Shown one piece after another: positions 7,802-16,080 of a stretch of DNA of 22,399 nucleotides. The position numbers were made by a program, and so were the translations under genes. Numbering within the stretch: position 1 is the stretch's first letter; every line of letters starts with the position of its first letter. The notes under the pieces were generated by a model. That model did not search any database, was not told the DNA's origin, and saw only the letters and a list, made by a program, of their open reading frames with translations. The stretch covers positions 1 to 22,399 of the forward strand of contig JAGGAJ010000009.1 in assembly GCA_017889845.1 (NCBI GenBank), written 5' to 3'. This DNA is from Deltaproteobacteria bacterium. GTDB lineage: Bacteria; Desulfobacterota; Deferrimicrobia; Deferrimicrobiales; Deferrimicrobiaceae.

Positions 7802-8874
7802 CGGATCTTCAGCGTGCTGATCGCCAGCAGCGCGAGGATGATCGAGACGATCCAGAAACGGACGATGATCTTGGGCTCCGCCCACCCCTGGAGCTCGTAG
7901 TGGTGGTGGATCGGGGCCATGCGGAATATGCGCTTCCGCCGCGTCTTGTAGGATGTCACCTGGAAGATCACCGACAGCGCCTCCACGACGAAGACCCCCC
8001 CCACCAGCGCGAGTACGATCTCCTGCTTCACCATCACCGACACCACGCCCAGCGCGCCGCCGAGAGCGAGGGCCCCCGTGTCTCCCATGAACACCTCCGC
8101 CGGGTATGCATTGAACCAGAGGAATCCCAACCCGGCACCGGCGATGGCTCCGCAGAAGATCGTGAGTTCCCCGACGCCCGGGACGTACTGGATCTGAAGG
8201 TAGTTCGCGATCTTGACGTGCCCCGCGAGGTACGCGAAGAGCATGTACGTCCCCGCGGCGATGATCGAGGGACCGATCGCCAGTCCGTCCAGCCCGTCGG
8301 TGAGGTTCACCGCGTTGGAGGCCCCCACGATCACCAGGACGATGAACGGGATGTAGAAGAGGCCCAGGCTCGGCCTCAGGTTCTTGAAGAAGGGGATGTT
8401 CAGCGTGTCCTTGATGCCGACGTCCACGTAGATGAGGGCGGCGGCGGCGGCGGCGAGGGCGACCTGGGCGGCCAGCTTCCTCCTGGGGCTCAAACCCTTC
8501 GTGTCCTTCCGGATGACTTTCCTGTAGTCGTCGACGAACCCGATGGCGCCGTAGCCGACCGTCACGAACACGGCGATCCAGATGTATGCGTTTCCGAGAT
8601 TGGCCCACAGCAGCGTCGGGGCGACCACCGCCAGGACGATGAGGAGTCCCCCCATCGTCGGCGTTCCCTCCTTGGCGATGTGGCTCTCCGGTCCGTCCCG
8701 CCGGATCATCTGCCCGATCTGCCGCTCCCCGAGCACCCGGATCAGCCACGGGCCGACGAGGAAGCAGATCAGCAGCGCCGTGATGGCAGCGTAGATCGTC
8801 CGGAAAGTGATGTACCGGAAGACGTTGAAGAACGAGTAGCTCTCGTTGAGAGGGTATAGGAGATGGTAGAGCAT
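7798..8874 (-). CDS. mraY: Phospho-N-acetylmuramoyl-pentapeptide transferase MraY
   Basis: MraY is the integral membrane enzyme that moves phospho-MurNAc-pentapeptide from UDP to undecaprenyl phosphate, forming lipid I. The 358-aa protein has about ten hydrophobic segments. Its motifs are KEGTPTMGG (residues 68-76), the Asp pair in FVDDYRKV (113-120), NAVNLTDGLDGLA (187-199), FMGDTG (262-267, Asp265) and the cytoplasmic loop FRMAPIHHHYELQGWAE (317-333) with its His triad. Length and topology are typical. The ATG at 8874 is 4 nt after the murF stop, and a GGAGTG ribosome-binding site lies within murF. The gene sits between murF and murD as in most dcw clusters. Confidence 0.98.
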   Translation of the reverse strand: MLYHLLYPLNESYSFFNVFRYITFRTIYAAITALLICFLVGPWLIRVLGERQIGQMIRRDGPESHIAKEGTPTMGGLLIVLAVVAPTLLWANLGNAYIWIAVFVTVGYGAIGFVDDYRKVIRKDTKGLSPRRKLAAQVALAAAAAALIYVDVGIKDTLNIPFFKNLRPSLGLFYIPFIVLVIVGASNAVNLTDGLDGLAIGPSIIAAGTYMLFAYLAGHVKIANYLQIQYVPGVGELTIFCGAIAGAGLGFLWFNAYPAEVFMGDTGALALGGALGVVSVMVKQEIVLALVGGVFVVEALSVIFQVTSYKTRRKRIFRMAPIHHHYELQGWAEPKIIVRFWIVSIILALLAISTLKIR

Positions 8875-8878
8875 CCGG

Positions 8879-10276
8879 TTACGCCCACTCCTCCCGGATG
8901 TCCGCCGCCACCTCGTCCAACCGCATCCCCCGCGACCCCTTCACCAGCACCACGTCGCCCTCCGAGAGGAACTCCCGCACCGCCTCCCGGAGCCCCCCCC
9001 TGTCGACGGTGTGCCGGACCACCGACGGGTCCATCCCGCCGTCCTGCGCCCCCCGGGCCGCATTCGCCGCCTCCGGACCGAAGGCGAAGAGCCGGGACAC
9101 CTTCAGCGCCGCGATCAGGTGCCCGATGCGGAAGTGGGAGGCCGGGGCGCTCTGCCCCAGTTCCAGCATGTCGCCGAATACCACCACCGTCCTCCGCCCG
9201 CGCGCCAACGACGCCAGGCTCCGCAGCGCCGACTCGGTGGAGGCCGGGTTCGCGTTGTAGCTGTCGTCCAGGAGCAGCCCGCCGCCGCGGAGAGGAAGTG
9301 CGTTGAACCGGCCGGGGACAGGGGAGAAGGAGGCCAGTCCCTCTTCCATGTCCGGCGGGCGCAGGCCCAGCGTGAACGCGACGGCCGTGGCCGCGAGGGC
9401 GTTCATCAGGTGGTGCTCCCCGGGGACCCCGAGGTAGGAGGTGAACTCGCCCGCCGGCGTGCGCACGGCGATCCGCATCCCCGAGTCGGTCATCGAGAGG
9501 ATGCGGCCGGAGAAGGCGCTCAGCGCCACGCCGTAATACACCTTCTCGGCGCGGCAACGGCCCGCCTCCCGGACCACCCGGAGGTCGGTGGCGTTCACCA
9601 CGGCGACACCCGCGTCGGGAAGCGCCCGGAAGAGGTCGCCCTTCTCGCGCGCAACTCCCTCCATCGTGCGGAGCCCCTCGAGGTGCGCCGGGGCGATGTT
9701 CGTTACCAGCGCGACGTCGGGAGAGGCGATCTCCGCCAGCCTCGCGATCTCGCCGGGCGCGTTGCTCCCCATTTCCATGATCGCCACATCGTGCCCGCCG
9801 GTAAGGGTGAGGAGCGACAGGGGCATGCCGATGAGATTGTTCCGGTTCCCGGGATTCCGCAGGACCCGGCGGTGGGGGGAGAGGAGGCAGTACACCATCT
9901 CCTTCGTGGTCGTCTTCCCCGAACTGCCGGTGATCCCGACGATCGGTATGTCGCGATGCCGGAGGCGGTGCGCCCGGGCAAGGTCCCCCAGCGCTTCCAC
10001 CGGGTCCCGGACGACGAAGACGGGGCGGGTGCGCCCCAGGGCGCCGGGAACCTTTCGGGCGCCGGCCTCGGAGACGATCGCGGCGAGGGCTCCCTTCTCG
10101 AACACTTCGCCCACGAAGTCCGCGCCGTCGGCGCGTTCCCCCGGCAGGGCGACGAACACGCTCCCCGGCCCGGCCTCGCGGCTGTCGGTGACGACGTCCC
10201 CGATCGGCTCCCCGGGCGAAATACCCCCCGCCTCGCGGAGCGGGTGAATCGCCCCGATGACCTCCGGGAGGGTCAT
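8879..10276 (-). CDS. murF: UDP-MurNAc-tripeptide--D-alanyl-D-alanine ligase MurF
   Basis: MurF adds the D-Ala-D-Ala dipeptide made by Ddl, finishing the cytoplasmic UDP-MurNAc-pentapeptide. From the ATG at 10276 it has 465 aa. Features are VTDSREAGPGSVFVAL (residues 29-44) in the substrate domain, the P-loop GITGSSGKTTTKEM (114-127), IMEMGSNAPGEIARL (166-180), VTNIAPAHLEGL (191-202) and LLDDSYNANPAST (335-347) in the C-terminal domain. The frame remains open to 10357, but those residues overlap the end of murE and do not resemble MurF. The ATG at 10276 lies 1 nt after the murE TAG, with an AGGG ribosome-binding site, and fits the family start. Confidence 0.97.
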   Translation of the reverse strand: MTLPEVIGAIHPLREAGGISPGEPIGDVVTDSREAGPGSVFVALPGERADGADFVGEVFEKGALAAIVSEAGARKVPGALGRTRPVFVVRDPVEALGDLARAHRLRHRDIPIVGITGSSGKTTTKEMVYCLLSPHRRVLRNPGNRNNLIGMPLSLLTLTGGHDVAIMEMGSNAPGEIARLAEIASPDVALVTNIAPAHLEGLRTMEGVAREKGDLFRALPDAGVAVVNATDLRVVREAGRCRAEKVYYGVALSAFSGRILSMTDSGMRIAVRTPAGEFTSYLGVPGEHHLMNALAATAVAFTLGLRPPDMEEGLASFSPVPGRFNALPLRGGGLLLDDSYNANPASTESALRSLASLARGRRTVVVFGDMLELGQSAPASHFRIGHLIAALKVSRLFAFGPEAANAARGAQDGGMDPSVVRHTVDRGGLREAVREFLSEGDVVLVKGSRGMRLDEVAADIREEWA

Positions 10277-10277
10277 T

Positions 10278-11777
10278 CTATCGCCCTGAGGCAAGCACGT
10301 CCCGGACTGCCTGCCGGTCGTCGAACGGCAGGCACCGGTCCCCGATGATCTGGACATCCTCGTGTCCTTTCCCGACGACCGCCACCGTGTCCCCCGTCTC
10401 CGCGAGGGAGAGGGCGGCGGCGATCGCCGCTTTTCTGTCTGATTTCACCAGGAAAAATCCCTCCCGCCAGGACACCGGTTCCCGCGCCTCCACGAACCCC
10501 TCGGAGGAGAGGCCCGGAACGATCTCCGAAAGGATCGCGCCCGGATCCTCGTTCCGCGGATTGTCGGAGGTCACCACCACCACGTCGGACCGCAGCGCCG
10601 CCACCCGCCCCATCTCCGGGCGTTTCCCCCGGTCCCGGTTTCCCCCGCAGCCGAACACGGTGATCAGGCGCCCGTCCGTCAGACCCCGCAGCGTGGTCAG
10701 CACCCGGTCCATCCCGTCCGGGGAGTGGGCGTAGTCGACGAAGATGTGCAGGCCTCGCGCGTTCCCGATCGGCTCCAGCCGCCCCGGCACGACCCCGACC
10801 GCCGCGATTCCCGCCGCCGCCACGCCGAGGGGGAGGTCCAGCAGGAGAGCAGCCGAGACGGCCGCCAGGATGTTGGAGACGTTGTGCGCTCCGATCAGCC
10901 GCGACCGGAGCGCGATGGGACCCGACGGCGTGGCGAGGACCATCCGGGTGCCCTCCCACGTCATCTCCATCTCCACCGGATGGACGTCCCAGGCGCGGGA
11001 GAAGCCGAAGGTGGTCGCGGAGGGGAACTCCTGCGCGAGGCGCTCGCCGTGCACGTCATCCCCGTTCAGCGCGACGCCGGTCCGCTTCCCCCCCGCGGGC
11101 AGGTACTCGCGGAACAGGCGCGCCTTCGCTGCGAAGTACGACTCCATGTCCCCGTGGAAGTCGAGGTGGTCCCGGCTGAGGTTGGTAAAGACCGCCACGT
11201 CGAACCGGACCCCCTCGATCCGGCCCTGCGCGGCGCTGTGGGATGATACTTCCATGACGAAGTCCGTCGCTCCCGCGGCCAGCGCCTCCGCCATCAGCCG
11301 CTGGAGTTCGTGCGGGAACGGCGTAGTCAGCCCTTTCCGGAGGGCGGATCCCGCCACCCGGTACTCGATCGTGCCCGCCACCGCGGGCGTGCGGCCGGCG
11401 GCGGTGAGAATCCCTTCCAGGAGGTAGGTGAAGGTGGTTTTCCCGTTGGTCCCGGTGACGCCGGTCACCCGCAGCCGGGCCGACGGGTCGCCGTGGAAAG
11501 CCACCGCCACCTTCGGAAGTGCCGCGGCCGTCGAGGGGACCCGGATCACCGGCATCGGCGACGGGATCACGTCGCGCTCCACGAGCGCCGCCGCCGCTCC
11601 GGCGCGCGCCGCGGACTGCAGGAAGTCGTGGCCGTCGGTCCGCGTCCCGCGGATGGCCACGAAGAGGTCCCCCGGGCGCACGTCCCGGGAATCCACCGCG
11701 ATGCCGCCGATCTCGATGTCCCCCGCGGAGCCGGACGCCCCGGGGGCGGCCGTGGAGAGTACCCCCGCCAGCCTCAC
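10278..11777 (-). CDS. murE: UDP-MurNAc-L-Ala-D-Glu--2,6-diaminopimelate ligase MurE
   Basis: MurE adds the third residue of the peptide stem. The 499-aa protein has the substrate-domain motif VDSRDVRPGDLFVAIRG (residues 28-44), P-loop GVTGTNGKTTFTYLL (106-120), EVSSHSAAQGRIEGV (176-190), TNLSRDHLDFHG (198-209) and a C-terminal domain. The DNPR motif (405-408, in TSDNPRNEDP) is the signature of enzymes adding meso-diaminopimelate rather than L-lysine. This predicts DAP-type peptidoglycan in the host. The start is a GTG at 11777 that overlaps the ftsI stop as GTGA and is preceded by AAGGGG. Length and motif spacing are normal. Confidence 0.97.
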   Translation of the reverse strand: MRLAGVLSTAAPGASGSAGDIEIGGIAVDSRDVRPGDLFVAIRGTRTDGHDFLQSAARAGAAAALVERDVIPSPMPVIRVPSTAAALPKVAVAFHGDPSARLRVTGVTGTNGKTTFTYLLEGILTAAGRTPAVAGTIEYRVAGSALRKGLTTPFPHELQRLMAEALAAGATDFVMEVSSHSAAQGRIEGVRFDVAVFTNLSRDHLDFHGDMESYFAAKARLFREYLPAGGKRTGVALNGDDVHGERLAQEFPSATTFGFSRAWDVHPVEMEMTWEGTRMVLATPSGPIALRSRLIGAHNVSNILAAVSAALLLDLPLGVAAAGIAAVGVVPGRLEPIGNARGLHIFVDYAHSPDGMDRVLTTLRGLTDGRLITVFGCGGNRDRGKRPEMGRVAALRSDVVVVTSDNPRNEDPGAILSEIVPGLSSEGFVEAREPVSWREGFFLVKSDRKAAIAAALSLAETGDTVAVVGKGHEDVQIIGDRCLPFDDRQAVRDVLASGR

Positions 11778-13798
11778 CGCTTCCCCTTGTCCGAGGTGCC
11801 CCCCGCCTGGCCTTCCGCCGCGAACGCGACCGTGACTTCCGTCCCGGGGACCAGGACCGCTCCGGGGAGGGGGGTCTGGGAGCGCGCGACGCCGCTCCCC
11901 GAGAGGGAAAGCCTCACCGAGTATCGCCCCATGACGTCGACCACGCGTCCCATGGACAGCCCGATCAGGTCGGGCATGACCGTGGAGCTCTCCGCGCGCG
12001 CCGTGGAAACCGGCGTGGCCTGCACGCCGCCGGGGGACAGGGCCGGCGTGCGGGAGGGAGCAGACGCCACCGCCTCCGTCGGCGGGATACCGAGGTAGTA
12101 CGCCGTCTTTACGGCGATCTGGTTGAACGCGGGGGCGGCCACCACGCCCCCGTATACCTGCCCACGGGGTTCGTCGATCACCACGAGGATCAGCAGCTCC
12201 GGATCATGCAGGGGAAGGAAACCGATGAAGGATGCGACACGCTTCGTGGAGGAATATTTCCCCGTCCCCTCCTCGACCTTCTGGGAGGTGCCGGTCTTCC
12301 CCCCGACGAGGAATCCCTTGATGCGGGCCTGCGTCCCGGTCCCGTCCTCCTGCACAACCTTCCCGAGGATCTCCCGCATCGTCGCCGAGGTCTTCGGGGA
12401 GAGGACCCTCCGGAGCTCCGTGGGCTCCCCGCGGAACACGGATTTTCCCTCCGGATCCAGCACCTCCCGGACCACGTACGGCTTCATCACCTTGCCGCCG
12501 TTGACGGCGGCCGACATCGCCGTGGCCAGCTGGAGGGGTGTCACGGAGATCCCTTGTCCGAAGGAGACGGTGGCCCGGCGGATCCGGCTGTCGAATCCGC
12601 TCCGGGACGGGGCCAGGCCCGGCACCTCCCCCTGGAGCTCGATTCCGGTGCGCGTCCCGAACCCGAAGGCGCGGATCATCTCGTGGAACCGCCCGGGGTC
12701 CATCCGGTCGTTGATCTTGGTGATCCCGATGTTGCTCGAATACTTGAGCACCTCCGGAGCCGTAAGCCACCCGTACCGGTGCGTGTCGTGGATCACCTTA
12801 CCGGCGTAACGGTACGCCCCGTTCTCGCAGAAGAACTTCTCCCCCGTGCTCACCGCCCCCACCTCGAGGGCCGAGGCGAGGGTGAACACCTTGAAAGTGG
12901 ATCCCGGCTCGAAGCAGTCCGTGAGGGAGCGGTTCTTCCGCGTCTCGGGCGGGGCGGCGGCGGGGGCGTTCGGGTTGAAGGAGGGTGCGGTGGCCATCGC
13001 CAGGATCTCCCCCGTCTTCGGCCGGAGCACCAGCGCCATGCCGCCACGGGCGCGATGCTTCGTGACCGCCGCCATCAGCTCGCTCTCCGCCACGTGCTGC
13101 ACGTTCCGGTCGATGGTCAGGGTGACGGAGTGGCCTTTCGAGTTGACCTCGACGGTCGAGCTCGCCGGGACGATGAGCCGCCCGCGGGCGTCCCGCTCGC
13201 AGGAGAGGCCGGCACGTTCCCCGCGGAGATACTTGTTCAGGGAGAGCTCGACCCCCTCCATGCCCTCGCAGTCGAGGTTGGTGAACCCGATAAGGGAGGA
13301 GGCCAGCTCCCGGTTCGGGTAGAACCGCTTGGGCTCCTCGACGGTGCCGATCCCGTCGACGGCGGACGCTTTCCCGCGGAACTCCGGGTCCCTTGCCGCC
13401 AGCGCCTCCCGCACCTCCCGCACCGCCTCGTCGGCGGCGGTGGACGGCATCTGGCGCCGCACCCAGACGAACCCTTTCTCCGCGGCGAACAGCCTGCGGA
13501 GTTCCGTCGCCTTGCGGGAGACGCGCGGGGCGAGCAGGTCCGCGACCAGATCGGGGGATTTCAGCTTGCCGGGCTGGACGAAGACCGATTTCGTCGCGAC
13601 GCTCACCGCCAGCTCGCTTCCCGTCCGGTCGAGGATCACGCCGCGCTTGGGGATCAGGGGAATGGTCGTGGCGTACTGCCGCTCCCCGCGCTCCCGGATC
13701 CCCTTCACCCCCAGCACCTGGATGTGGAACGCGCGCAGGACGACCAGGACGTAAAGAGAGAGGAGGACGCCGAGGATGATCCGCGCGCGGGGAGTCAT
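11774..13798 (-). CDS. ftsI: Septal peptidoglycan transpeptidase FtsI/PBP3-type with C-terminal PASTA domain
   Basis: FtsI is the class B penicillin-binding protein that crosslinks septal glycan made by FtsW. The 674-aa product has a short cytoplasmic tail, one membrane span (about 7-27), the class B N-terminal region beginning RGVILDRTGSELAVS (52-66) with its pedestal, and a transpeptidase domain from about 225. Catalytic motifs are SxxK in EPGSTFK (297-303, Ser300 nucleophile and Lys303), SxN as SSN (354-356), and KTGT (501-504). A Pro/Ala/Ser-rich linker (about 572-604) leads to one PASTA domain (about 606-660, beginning VMPDLIGLSMGRVVDVM). The usual Gram-negative FtsI of enterobacteria lacks this tail. 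The ATG at 13798 is 1 nt after the ftsL stop with a poor ribosome-binding site. Confidence 0.95.
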   Translation of the reverse strand: MTPRARIILGVLLSLYVLVVLRAFHIQVLGVKGIRERGERQYATTIPLIPKRGVILDRTGSELAVSVATKSVFVQPGKLKSPDLVADLLAPRVSRKATELRRLFAAEKGFVWVRRQMPSTAADEAVREVREALAARDPEFRGKASAVDGIGTVEEPKRFYPNRELASSLIGFTNLDCEGMEGVELSLNKYLRGERAGLSCERDARGRLIVPASSTVEVNSKGHSVTLTIDRNVQHVAESELMAAVTKHRARGGMALVLRPKTGEILAMATAPSFNPNAPAAAPPETRKNRSLTDCFEPGSTFKVFTLASALEVGAVSTGEKFFCENGAYRYAGKVIHDTHRYGWLTAPEVLKYSSNIGITKINDRMDPGRFHEMIRAFGFGTRTGIELQGEVPGLAPSRSGFDSRIRRATVSFGQGISVTPLQLATAMSAAVNGGKVMKPYVVREVLDPEGKSVFRGEPTELRRVLSPKTSATMREILGKVVQEDGTGTQARIKGFLVGGKTGTSQKVEEGTGKYSSTKRVASFIGFLPLHDPELLILVVIDEPRGQVYGGVVAAPAFNQIAVKTAYYLGIPPTEAVASAPSRTPALSPGGVQATPVSTARAESSTVMPDLIGLSMGRVVDVMGRYSVRLSLSGSGVARSQTPLPGAVLVPGTEVTVAFAAEGQAGGTSDKGKR

Positions 13799-13799
13799 C

Positions 13800-14132
13800 T
13801 CAACGGATCATCCGGTCCATCTGGGCTGGGACCATCCCGAGCTGCGCCCGCGCGATGGAGTCGATCCTGGCGGGGCTCTTCAGCGTGAGGATCTCCGTGC
13901 GGAGGAGCTCCTTCTGCTTCTGCAGGGTGCGTTTCTCCTCCAGTGCGCCGGAAACCCGGTAGCCGGTGCGGATGTACTGGCCGGAAAGCCACACGTTGAA
14001 CAGGCCGATGCCGAGCAGGGCGACTGCCAGCGCAACGAACCTCCCGCGTCGCGGGACCACCGGGATCGCCGGAGGTTCCCGGCGGATCTCCGTGATGATG
14101 TACACGCCGTTCCCTACCGTAATCCTCGTCAT
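13800..14132 (-). CDS. ftsL: Cell division protein FtsL-like
   Basis: FtsL is a small bitopic divisome protein that forms a complex with FtsB and FtsQ and helps activate FtsW-FtsI. The 110-aa product has a basic cytoplasmic N-terminus, one membrane span (about 32-50), then a periplasmic heptad-like coiled coil (about 59-86, rich in Leu, Glu and Lys) and a short tail with RIDSIARAQLGM (89-100), a typical FtsL/FtsB ending. The ATG at 14132 overlaps the rsmH stop as ATGA and has the excellent ribosome-binding site AGGAGGAGG a few nt upstream. FtsL is weakly conserved in sequence, so the call rests on size, topology, the coiled coil and the invariant position between rsmH and ftsI. Confidence 0.92.
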   Translation of the reverse strand: MTRITVGNGVYIITEIRREPPAIPVVPRRGRFVALAVALLGIGLFNVWLSGQYIRTGYRVSGALEEKRTLQKQKELLRTEILTLKSPARIDSIARAQLGMVPAQMDRMIR

Positions 14133-15049
14133 CCTGATTCCTCCTCCTCGCGACGTCGCGCGGCGCGGAGCTTCGCGCTGCGCGCCCGGGGATTCTCCCG
14201 CACCTCCCGGTCCGACGGAACGACCGGCTTGCGGGTGAGCGCTTCGAGTGCTGCCCCTCCTCCCGGCCCCCCGGCCCGTCGCCGGAACGCCTCCTTCACG
14301 AGGCGGTCCTCCAGGGAGTGGAAACTGATCACGGCCACGCGGCCTCCGGGCGACAGGTGCCCGGGGATCGCCTCGAGGAACGCGGCCAGCGAGTCGATCT
14401 CCCGGTTCACGGCGATCCGCAGCGCCTGGAACACCCGCGTGGCCGGGTGGATGTCCCTCGGCCACCGCCTGCGGGGTATCGCCGAGGCCACCAGCGCTGC
14501 GAGCTCCGTGGTGGACCGCAGCGGGGCCTTCCGCCTCCGTCCCGCCACCGCCCGGGCGATCCGCCGGGAGTACCGTTCCTCTCCGTACCGGTAGAAGAGG
14601 TCGGCCAGCTCCTTCTCCCGGGCGTCCCGGAGGATCTCCCCCGCCGTCGGCCCGCCGGAGCCGGGGTCCCGCCGCATGTCGAGGGGCCCGTCCTCCCGGA
14701 ACGAAAAGCCGCGACCGGGGTCGGACAGCTGGAGAGAGGAAACCCCGAGGTCCAGGAGGGCCCCGTCGAACGGTCTCCACCCGGCGGCCTCCCGCAACCG
14801 GCCGAGGTCCGAGAAATCCGCGTGGACCATGCGGACCCGGGGGAAGGCCGACAGCCTCTCCGCGGCGACCGCGAGCATCGCCGGGTCGGAGTCGGCGCAG
14901 ACCAGGAGCCCGTCTGGTCCGATCTTCCGGGCGAACTCGACCGCGTGTCCGCCGGCGCCGGTCGTCCCGTCCAGGAAGACCTCGCCGGGGGCGGGGGAAA
15001 GCAGCGTGAGCGTCTCTTGTAAAAGAACGGGGATGTGGCCTTGGGCCAC
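14129..15049 (-). CDS. rsmH: 16S rRNA (cytosine(1402)-N(4))-methyltransferase RsmH (MraW)
   Basis: RsmH methylates N4 of C1402 in 16S rRNA, in the decoding centre of the 30S subunit, using S-adenosylmethionine. The 306-aa protein begins near HIPVLLQE (residues 5-12) and has the SAM-binding DGTTGAGGHA (27-36), DSDP (53-56), LLDLGVSSLQLSDPGRGFSF (98-117) and the C-terminal ISFHSLEDRLVKEAFR (241-256). It ends with a basic tail including RARSAKLRAARR. The start is a GTG at 15049, placed 3 nt after the mraZ TGA, with only a weak ribosome-binding site, which suggests coupling to mraZ translation. It overlaps ftsL by 4 nt. Its place directly after mraZ is the standard dcw order. Confidence 0.97.
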   Translation of the reverse strand: MAQGHIPVLLQETLTLLSPAPGEVFLDGTTGAGGHAVEFARKIGPDGLLVCADSDPAMLAVAAERLSAFPRVRMVHADFSDLGRLREAAGWRPFDGALLDLGVSSLQLSDPGRGFSFREDGPLDMRRDPGSGGPTAGEILRDAREKELADLFYRYGEERYSRRIARAVAGRRRKAPLRSTTELAALVASAIPRRRWPRDIHPATRVFQALRIAVNREIDSLAAFLEAIPGHLSPGGRVAVISFHSLEDRLVKEAFRRRAGGPGGGAALEALTRKPVVPSDREVRENPRARSAKLRAARRREEEESG

Positions 15050-15052
15050 GGA

Positions 15053-15505
15053 TCAGATCCCGAGTTCGCTGATCTCCCGCGCCAACTCGGGATCCTCCAG
15101 CACTTCCTTCTCGAACCGCCCGATCTCCTGCTGCCAGCGGGCGAGGGACCATATCTCGAACCTATTGGGCATCCCCTGGATGACGACGTCCTTTTCCAGT
15201 CCAGCGTAGGAACGCAGGGAAGGAGGGACGAGTACCCGCCCCTGCTTGTCGGGGGTAGCCTCCACGGCGCCTCCGACGAAGAACCGTACGAAGGCGTTCT
15301 TCCTGCGGTCCGTGCTGGGAACCTGGGACAGCCTCTCCTCGATGCGCGCCCAGTCGTCCGCGGGGAAGGCGTAGAGACATCCGGAGAAGTTGGTAAGGAC
15401 GAACGACTCCTGGCCGGACTCCTGGAGGCGCTCGCGGAAGGGCGCGGGAATGTTCACCCGCCCTTTCGGGTCAATGGCGTATTCGAAACGACCCCGGAAG
15501 ATCAT
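15053..15505 (-). CDS. mraZ: Transcriptional regulator MraZ
   Basis: MraZ is an AbrB-fold ring-forming DNA-binding protein that usually represses its own dcw operon, and it is the first gene of the cluster here too. From the ATG at 15505 the product has 150 aa with two AbrB-like repeats: FRGRFEYAIDPKGRVNIPA (residues 3-21) and VEATPDKQGRVLVPPSLR (81-98), each with the conserved DxxGR core (DPKGR at 12-16, DKQGR at 86-90). A GTG-initiated extension to 15541 is possible but would start inside the predicted operator. The ATG at 15505 has AAGGG just upstream and gives the normal family start. Three matching binding boxes lie 11-36 nt upstream. Confidence 0.96.
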   Translation of the reverse strand: MIFRGRFEYAIDPKGRVNIPAPFRERLQESGQESFVLTNFSGCLYAFPADDWARIEERLSQVPSTDRRKNAFVRFFVGGAVEATPDKQGRVLVPPSLRSYAGLEKDVVIQGMPNRFEIWSLARWQQEIGRFEKEVLEDPELAREISELGI

Positions 15506-15515
15506 GGTGCCCTTA

Positions 15516-15541
15516 ACCCACCTTTCCCCACTATTACCCAC
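15516..15541 (-). promoter_or_regulatory. MraZ operator: three GTGGGK boxes at 10-nt period
   Basis: Read on the minus strand, GTGGGT (15541-15536), GTGGGG (15531-15526) and GTGGGT (15521-15516) are direct repeats separated by exactly 4 nt. This matches known MraZ boxes (TGGGN repeats spaced about 10 bp) and the one-turn spacing expected for neighbouring subunits of the MraZ ring. The boxes lie just downstream of the predicted start of transcription and upstream of the mraZ ribosome-binding site, so bound MraZ would be expected to block initiation or promoter escape. Confidence 0.88.
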
Positions 15542-15550
15542 TTGCTGGGT

Positions 15551-15578
15551 ATTTTACCGGGGTCCCGAAACGTGTCAA
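15551..15578 (-). promoter_or_regulatory. Sigma70-type promoter of the mraZ/dcw operon
   Basis: The minus strand has a perfect -35 TTGACA (15578-15573), a 16-nt spacer and a -10 TAAAAT (15556-15551). Transcription should start near 15543-15545, directly before the first MraZ box and about 40 nt before the mraZ ATG. This is one of two near-consensus promoters I see in the window, and it would drive the whole cluster to its left. Confidence 0.82.
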
Positions 15579-15671
15579 GGAAATTTGCTGGTTAATCAAG
15601 GGAAAAAACGCATCGGGGGGAATTCCGCGGAAACGCCGTTTGCCGGGGGCTGCGGAAAGGGGTGGAAGAAA

Positions 15672-16078
15672 GGGCTCCGAGGAGGCCGTAAGCCGGGTTC
15701 TGTGCGCGGCGCGCGGGGCGCCGCGGGGCGGCCATTTCTCTACGGCGCGCGTCTCCGTGCGCCTTGAGCGACCTGGACCCGAGGGCACCGGGCGGGCCGC
15801 CCTTCCCCCGGGGGCGAAGTCGTCCCCGGGATCGCCCTCCTATTCGGTCTTGCTCCGGGTGGGGTTTGCCATGCCACGCCGGTCGCCCGGCGCGCGGTGA
15901 GCTCTTACCTCACCATTTCACCCTTGCCGCCCGCCGGGGCGGGAGGCGGTGTGTTTTCTGTGGCACTGTCCTCGGGGTCGCCCCCACCGGGTGTTACCCG
16001 GCACCCTGCCCTGCGGAGCCCGGACTTTCCTCCCGTCCCCGCTGGGGGGACCGGCGGCCGCCTGGCCTCCTCGGAACA
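15672..16078 (-). ncRNA. rnpB: RNase P RNA, bacterial type A
   Basis: This is the catalytic RNA of RNase P, which matures tRNA 5' ends. On the minus strand the conserved blocks occur in the right order: GAGGAAAGTCCGGGCTCC (16032-16015, CR-I/P4), ACAGTGCCACAGAAA (15969-15955), the GGTGAAATGGTGAGGTAAGAG block (about 15921-15897), the P15-P17 region with AAACCCCACCCGGAGCAAG (about 15870-15850) and ACAGAACCCGGCTTA (15703-15689, CR-V). The two ends form a perfect 11-bp P1 helix (16074-16064 with 15687-15677). At about 405 nt it is slightly longer than the 377-nt E. coli RNA. The ends are approximate. The 5' end lies within a few nt of the stop codon of the preceding RNase HI-like gene. No convincing terminator hairpin follows, although a T6 tract occurs at 15608-15603. 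Confidence 0.95.
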
Positions 16079-16080
16079 CC

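Noticed and set aside
7802..8749. Upstream extension of the murD frame through mraY
   Set aside because: It overlaps the whole conserved mraY gene and has no MurD-like sequence before the GTG at 7801.
15506..15541. GTG start 12 codons upstream of mraZ
   Set aside because: It would begin inside the first MraZ box and adds residues not found in MraZ; the ATG at 15505 has a better ribosome-binding site.
15600..15656. Possible intrinsic terminator after rnpB (T6 tract at 15603-15608)
   Set aside because: The only preceding pairing is a weak, bulged CGG-AAAC/GTTT-CCG stem about 20 nt from the T tract, so the structure is not convincing.
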